Positions 19,527 through 22,782 of a DNA stretch of 22,782 nucleotides are shown here, one piece after another. Each line of letters starts with the position of its first letter. The first letter of the stretch is position 1. Both the position numbers and the translations under genes were made by a program. This DNA is from Plakobranchus ocellatus. Lineage: Eukaryota > Mollusca > Gastropoda > Plakobranchidae. The notes under the pieces were generated by a model. The model made no database searches. It was not told where the DNA came from and saw nothing but the letters and a program-made list of their open reading frames with translations. The stretch lies in the NCBI GenBank assembly GCA_019648995.1, contig BLXT01005595.1:1187398-1210179 (forward strand). Reading direction: 5' to 3'.

Positions 19527-19980
19527 TTATTATCTTCAATGTTTAATTTGGACATGGAGGCAAAAGCAATGGTTTACATTTAAATTTCTGATTTTTGTCA
19601 CAGCTTTGGTCATTCTGAACTAGATTATAGACTAAATTAAGACTATATGTTTTCACTCAGCCACTAATACAAATCTGGATTTATATCATCAAGGCATAAT
19701 TATGTTTCATTATCCTAATAAATTCATAGTATGAGTGCAGACTCGAGCCAGCAAACCATCTTGTGTGAGCAAAGTGACTCTTGCACTAGATCTAGTAGAA
19801 CCATTAGACTAACAATTATTCCAAAAAAGTTTGAGCTGACTTGAAATGAAGAGATTTTCAAGTGAAATGAAGGCAGACCAATAGATTTTCAAGCACTTAT
19901 CCAAATTTATCCAAAACTACTGCTTAATTAATACTCTTACAACAAGTAAAAAGTAAATATATCAACTCACCTATTATTTT

Positions 19981-20071
19981 TGTTGTTCTTCTGTTGCTAC
20001 TACTACTACAACCACTGCTGCTGCTGCTACCACTGCCACTACTACTATGACTACTACTTCTAATATTACTA

Positions 20072-20112
<41 letters not shown>

Positions 20113-20172
20113 ACTTCTACTACTACTACTTTTACCATTACTAACACCACTACTACTGCTGTTGATGATGAT
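19981..20172 (+). repeat. CTA/CTG compound trinucleotide microsatellite
   Basis: About 190 bp of ACT and CTG triplets. It includes an uninterrupted ACT run directly followed by about nine CTG/GCT triplets (about 20087-20113). On the other strand this is a CAG run. It lies in intron 6 with no open gene around it. Confidence 0.92.
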
Positions 20173-20350
20173 AAAGCTACCTCTATTACTTAATGTGACT
20201 TCAATGTATAGACATGAATTCTACGCACTACTGAAAACTAAGCCTACATTGTATCTATTTTCAAGTTTATTGCCTTTTTCTACTTTTGCTTTCTTCCTGT
20301 AATATATGTGCGACTCAGTGTTTCTTAGATGTCCAATTTAATTCTTCCTC

Positions 20351-20635
20351 TGTTTCATTGATTATTCAAAGGCCTTTGACAAAGTAAAATATGTTTGGTA
20401 TGCTAGAAAAATTAGACATGGATGGGAAAGACCTGAGAGTAATTAGAAATTTATACTGGGATCAAACTGCATCTGTAAGAATTGAAGGACTACATAGTGA
20501 TTTCAAATCCATCAAACAAGTGTGAGGCAGGGATGTGTAATGTCTCCTGATCTTTTTAACCTATTTAGTGAAATAATTTTAAGGAATCTTGATGATATTT
20601 CAGTCTTAAAAATAAATGGAGGGAATCTTAAAATA
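20351..20635 (+). pseudogene. LINE reverse transcriptase fragment
   Basis: With two frameshifts it reads as RT palm motifs: CFIDYSKAFDKV (20351-20386, first catalytic Asp), LEKLDMDGKDLRVIRNLYW, ASVRIEG and VRQGCVMSPDLFNLFSE (about 20522-20572, motif B). It ends at INGGNLKI, just before the YADD active-site block, which is absent. The sequence type is the same RTE-like group as the element at the left edge, but on the opposite strand. Confidence 0.8.
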
Positions 20636-22130
20636 GGCCCCTGTCTTTGAATGTATGGTCGTCTCAAAGAAATCCTCTAGCCCCAAGTGCAATCTCGATC
20701 TCCAGGGGACATAATTAAAAAGATCGACTTACATAAAATATCGACTTACGTGATTTTTTTAGTTATCATCCTTGATTGAAGTACCAACACACTCACACAT
20801 TCACTCTCGTTAGATACATGAATATTTTTTTTTTTTTTGGGGGGGGGGGTATTTGCAGAAGCCAAGTTTCCGTTACCAAAATTGGTCACAGGTTCATCTA
20901 TTTTTAAATTCATTACTAAACTATTAAATATGACATTTGAGGCTCTGACTGTAAACTAAACTAATTGAGCTTCTCAATATCATCATGTTGTGATTGGTCT
21001 TGCTTAACATCACGGTGCCCAAATCTCTGGAAATGCATCTTCTTCATTGGTGTATTCACAAGTACACCAAATTATTTGAAGCACCCTTCTGATTTTTATT
21101 ATTGTTGTCTTCGAAATTTTGTTTGTTTGTTTTTGTTTTTATTCATTTTTTTTTGTTTGTGTCTTTGCTACTGTAATTTTTTTTTTCACTTCGTAAATAA
21201 GTTCGATTTTGCGAGTTTGTGGCAAAGTCTACTCTGGTCACCTTGCTCTAAGTTTCAGATGTAGATCTATGTCTCTATATGGTTTATAATACACATATGT
21301 GATGACCTTCTGTTAGCCTTTTCTTCTAGCCTAAGATCGAATGAGGCTGGGAGAGATCATGTTTGTAGATTGCACCTACGGCACGATCTAGATCAGTACA
21401 AATGTTGTGTTGGCTACAGTGGAAATTTTTTAGGCCTAAGGTCTTTGTTCTTCAGTTGAGGAAAAGGGGAGTGGATGTAATGGTTTCGGGAGGGGTAAAG
21501 GGGAAATTACATGGGACTAACATTGACTAGACCTAGACAGGCAAGTCTAATTGTTCACCAAGTACTGCGCGCACCTCCCAACAAAGACAGCTGGCCACTG
21601 CCTCCCTCCATGACACACACACGCACACATACGTTGTTTGGAAATGATCGGCATGCTTGATCGTCACAGTCGCATTGCCCCAGTGCTAGAGAGAGAAAGA
21701 GAGAGAGAGAAGCACTTTAAGTTTAAACAAAGCCAGCTAACTCGGCCAAGGGCAAAACAAGGGTCGCCACTGATGTAATAAGTGTGAATAGATCTAAAAC
21801 AAGGCCTGCCTCCAGACTAGACTGTTGGCCTGTGATGAACAACACCATCCCTCCCCTTACTTCTTAAACACACACACACAAATAAAACTTCCCGTCCTGT
21901 GAATAATAAAGCGATAGAAAATGTTACAGTATAGGGCTAGCATTACGCACATCGGAGAAAAAGCGTTCTTTGATGAGCGGCACCGAACAGCAAAAGATCG
22001 ACTTAGATTAAAATCGAGTTATGCGGTGGCCCTTCATAATAAGTCTTCTATGGGGGTGGTTCCAAGATAAAAGATCGACTTGAATGAAAATTGACTTAAG
22101 CTGCTTCGACTTAAGCAGTGTCGACTGTAC
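20636..22130. other. 1.5-kb segment between two LINE pieces, with GATCGACTT direct repeats
   Basis: Three same-orientation copies of a roughly 33-bp motif (AAAAGATCGACTT, then about 5 variable bases, AAAAT and a second GACTTA-like box) lie at 20716-20750, 21992-22025 and 22068-22100. The right edge ends TCGACTTAAGCAGTGTCGACTGTA-like, resembling the end of a pogo/Tigger-type DNA transposon, but I find no matching inverted end at the left. Also present are a T14-G11 tract (20825-20849) and short CA and GA microsatellites (21612-21630, 21688-21711, 21868-21881). No coding frame is convincing. Confidence 0.45.
20825..20849. repeat. T14-G11 homopolymer pair
   Basis: Fourteen T followed by eleven G, nearly the same composition as the tract before the assembly gap at 12139-12164. 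Flanking sequences differ. Confidence 0.9.
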
Positions 22131-22730
22131 AAATTCAAATATGTAGATTACCAGATAACATAAGATGGCAGATGCACAAGTGAAATAAGTAAAAGAATAG
22201 CTGTGAAATAAGTAAAAGAATAGCTATGGCCAAAGATACATTCCAAAAAATGAAACCAATAATGGCAAATAGAAAGTTAGTATAAGAACCAAAGTAAGGG
22301 TAATTAAAACATACGTATGGTCAGTGCTTTTGAATAGTAGTGAGTGTTGGACAATAAACAAGGAAACAGCGAAAAAACTAGAAGCAATAGAGATGTGGTT
22401 TATCAGAGGAATGATGAGGATATCATGGACAGAAAAAAAGTCCAATGAATTGGTACTGAAAGAGGATAATCTCTAGCGATCACAAATTAAAACCATAAGA
22501 CAAAGGCAACTACAGTGTTTAGACCTTATTTGCTGACACAAGGGTTTAAAACACTTAGCAATCACTGGAAAGATAGAAGGCAAACGCAGCAGAGGTATAA
22601 CTTTTATTGAAAGTCTCAAGTCATGGGCAAGGGTAGCAATAACAACTTTGTGAGGGTAACTGAGAATAGGTTTGAGCAGAACATGATGGCCAATGGCTGT
22701 TCCAGAGAAGGTGCCTGATGATGATGATGA
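22131..22730 (+). pseudogene. LINE ORF C-terminal end and 3' tail
   Basis: It begins FKYVDYQIT and DGRCTSEISKRIA (about 22131-22202), matching the usual FKYLGSxITxDGRCxxEIKxRIA of RTE-like LINEs after the RT. Then come AMAKDTFQKMKPIM, a clean stretch KTYVWSVLLNSSECWTINK and LEAIEMWFIRGMMRISWTEK (about 22300-22440), and after more breaks KIEGKRSRG. It ends in a (TGA)5 microsatellite at 22716-22730, as this LINE type commonly does at its 3' end. A 23-bp tandem duplication (22180-22202 and 22203-22225) and several stops inactivate it. With 20351-20635 it may be one original copy. Confidence 0.8.
22180..22225 (+). repeat. 23-bp perfect tandem duplication inside the LINE relic
   Basis: GTGAAATAAGTAAAAGAATAG plus CT occurs twice in direct succession (22180-22202, 22203-22225). 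The duplicated unit is not a multiple of three and breaks the frame. Identity of the copies indicates a recent event or an assembly duplication. Confidence 0.92.
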
Positions 22731-22782
22731 AATGTTAGTTCATTTTTATCAGACTCACTTTTTTTTTTTTTGCTTGTTTTTT

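Larger units (their letters stand above)
18050..22782 (+). other. HIBADH intron 6 (at least 4.7 kb, end not seen)
   Basis: From the exon 6 donor to the window edge no sequence encoding the expected continuation (K-x-CNNML and the C-terminal helical domain) was found. The stretch 18077-19480 holds only AT-rich DNA, an imperfect TAGATC cluster at 18741-18760, a GT microsatellite near 18338-18351 and a perfect 8-bp-stem hairpin TTTTCACC/GGTGAAAA at 18800-18819. Further repeats and LINE pieces are listed separately. Confidence 0.6.

Noticed and set aside
20965..21264. 99-codon frame rich in Phe, Leu and Cys resembling a membrane protein
   Set aside because: It runs through T-rich low-complexity DNA, and hydrophobic codons follow from the base composition.
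1..22782. CRISPR array, operon, or bacterial-type system
   Set aside because: No regular short direct repeats with unique spacers, no tightly spaced co-directional genes and no ribosome binding sites. The introns and repeats are those of an animal genome.

Overview
The window is animal nuclear DNA. One gene is split by large introns with canonical GT...AG junctions, and the rest is AT-rich sequence full of decayed LINEs, a SINE, a piggyBac transposase relic, a small DNA transposon, minisatellites and microsatellites. This repertoire fits an invertebrate. The abundance of overlapping TCTAGA/AGATCT words makes me lean towards a mollusc, probably a gastropod, but that is inference and not proven by the sequence.

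The only convincing host gene is HIBADH (3-hydroxyisobutyrate dehydrogenase, mitochondrial valine catabolism) on the + strand. Six coding exons can be joined without a frame break: 6804-6879, 7673-7689 (a 17-nt microexon), 8831-8966, 11562-11679, 13749-13870 and 17916-18049. Together they total 603 nt, or 201 codons. They encode the mitochondrial presequence, the NAD-binding Rossmann fold and the DAPVSGG and GTGQ blocks. The C-terminal third, with the catalytic lysine in its usual exon context, is not found before the window ends, so the gene is partial here.

Layout. 1-1550: minus-strand LINE (endonuclease domain and linker, frameshifted, running off the left edge). 1557-6803: no host gene seen; it holds a possible SINE fragment (about 2480-2600), a decayed ~39-bp minisatellite (3538-4335) and a tRNA-derived SINE (5396-5585). 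6804-18049: HIBADH exons. Intron 3 holds a LINE fragment with an RNase H domain (about 10010-11210). Intron 4 holds an assembly gap after a T/G homopolymer and a decayed trinucleotide tract. Intron 5 holds a minus-strand piggyBac transposase pseudogene (about 15270-17206) interrupted by a 395-bp TTAA-flanked MITE. 18050-22782: intron 6 so far, with TAGATC palindromes, a CTA/CTG trinucleotide microsatellite, and two plus-strand LINE pieces (20351-20635 and 22131-22730) separated by 1.5 kb that carries three copies of a GATCGACTT-containing direct repeat.

The genes do not form an operon or a joint system. The window is one housekeeping gene whose introns have collected successive transposon insertions. 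I found no novel defence, biosynthetic or regulatory system. The most useful observations are the HIBADH microexon, the uncertain end of exon 6, the nested piggyBac/MITE structure, and several repeat families that could be checked genome-wide.
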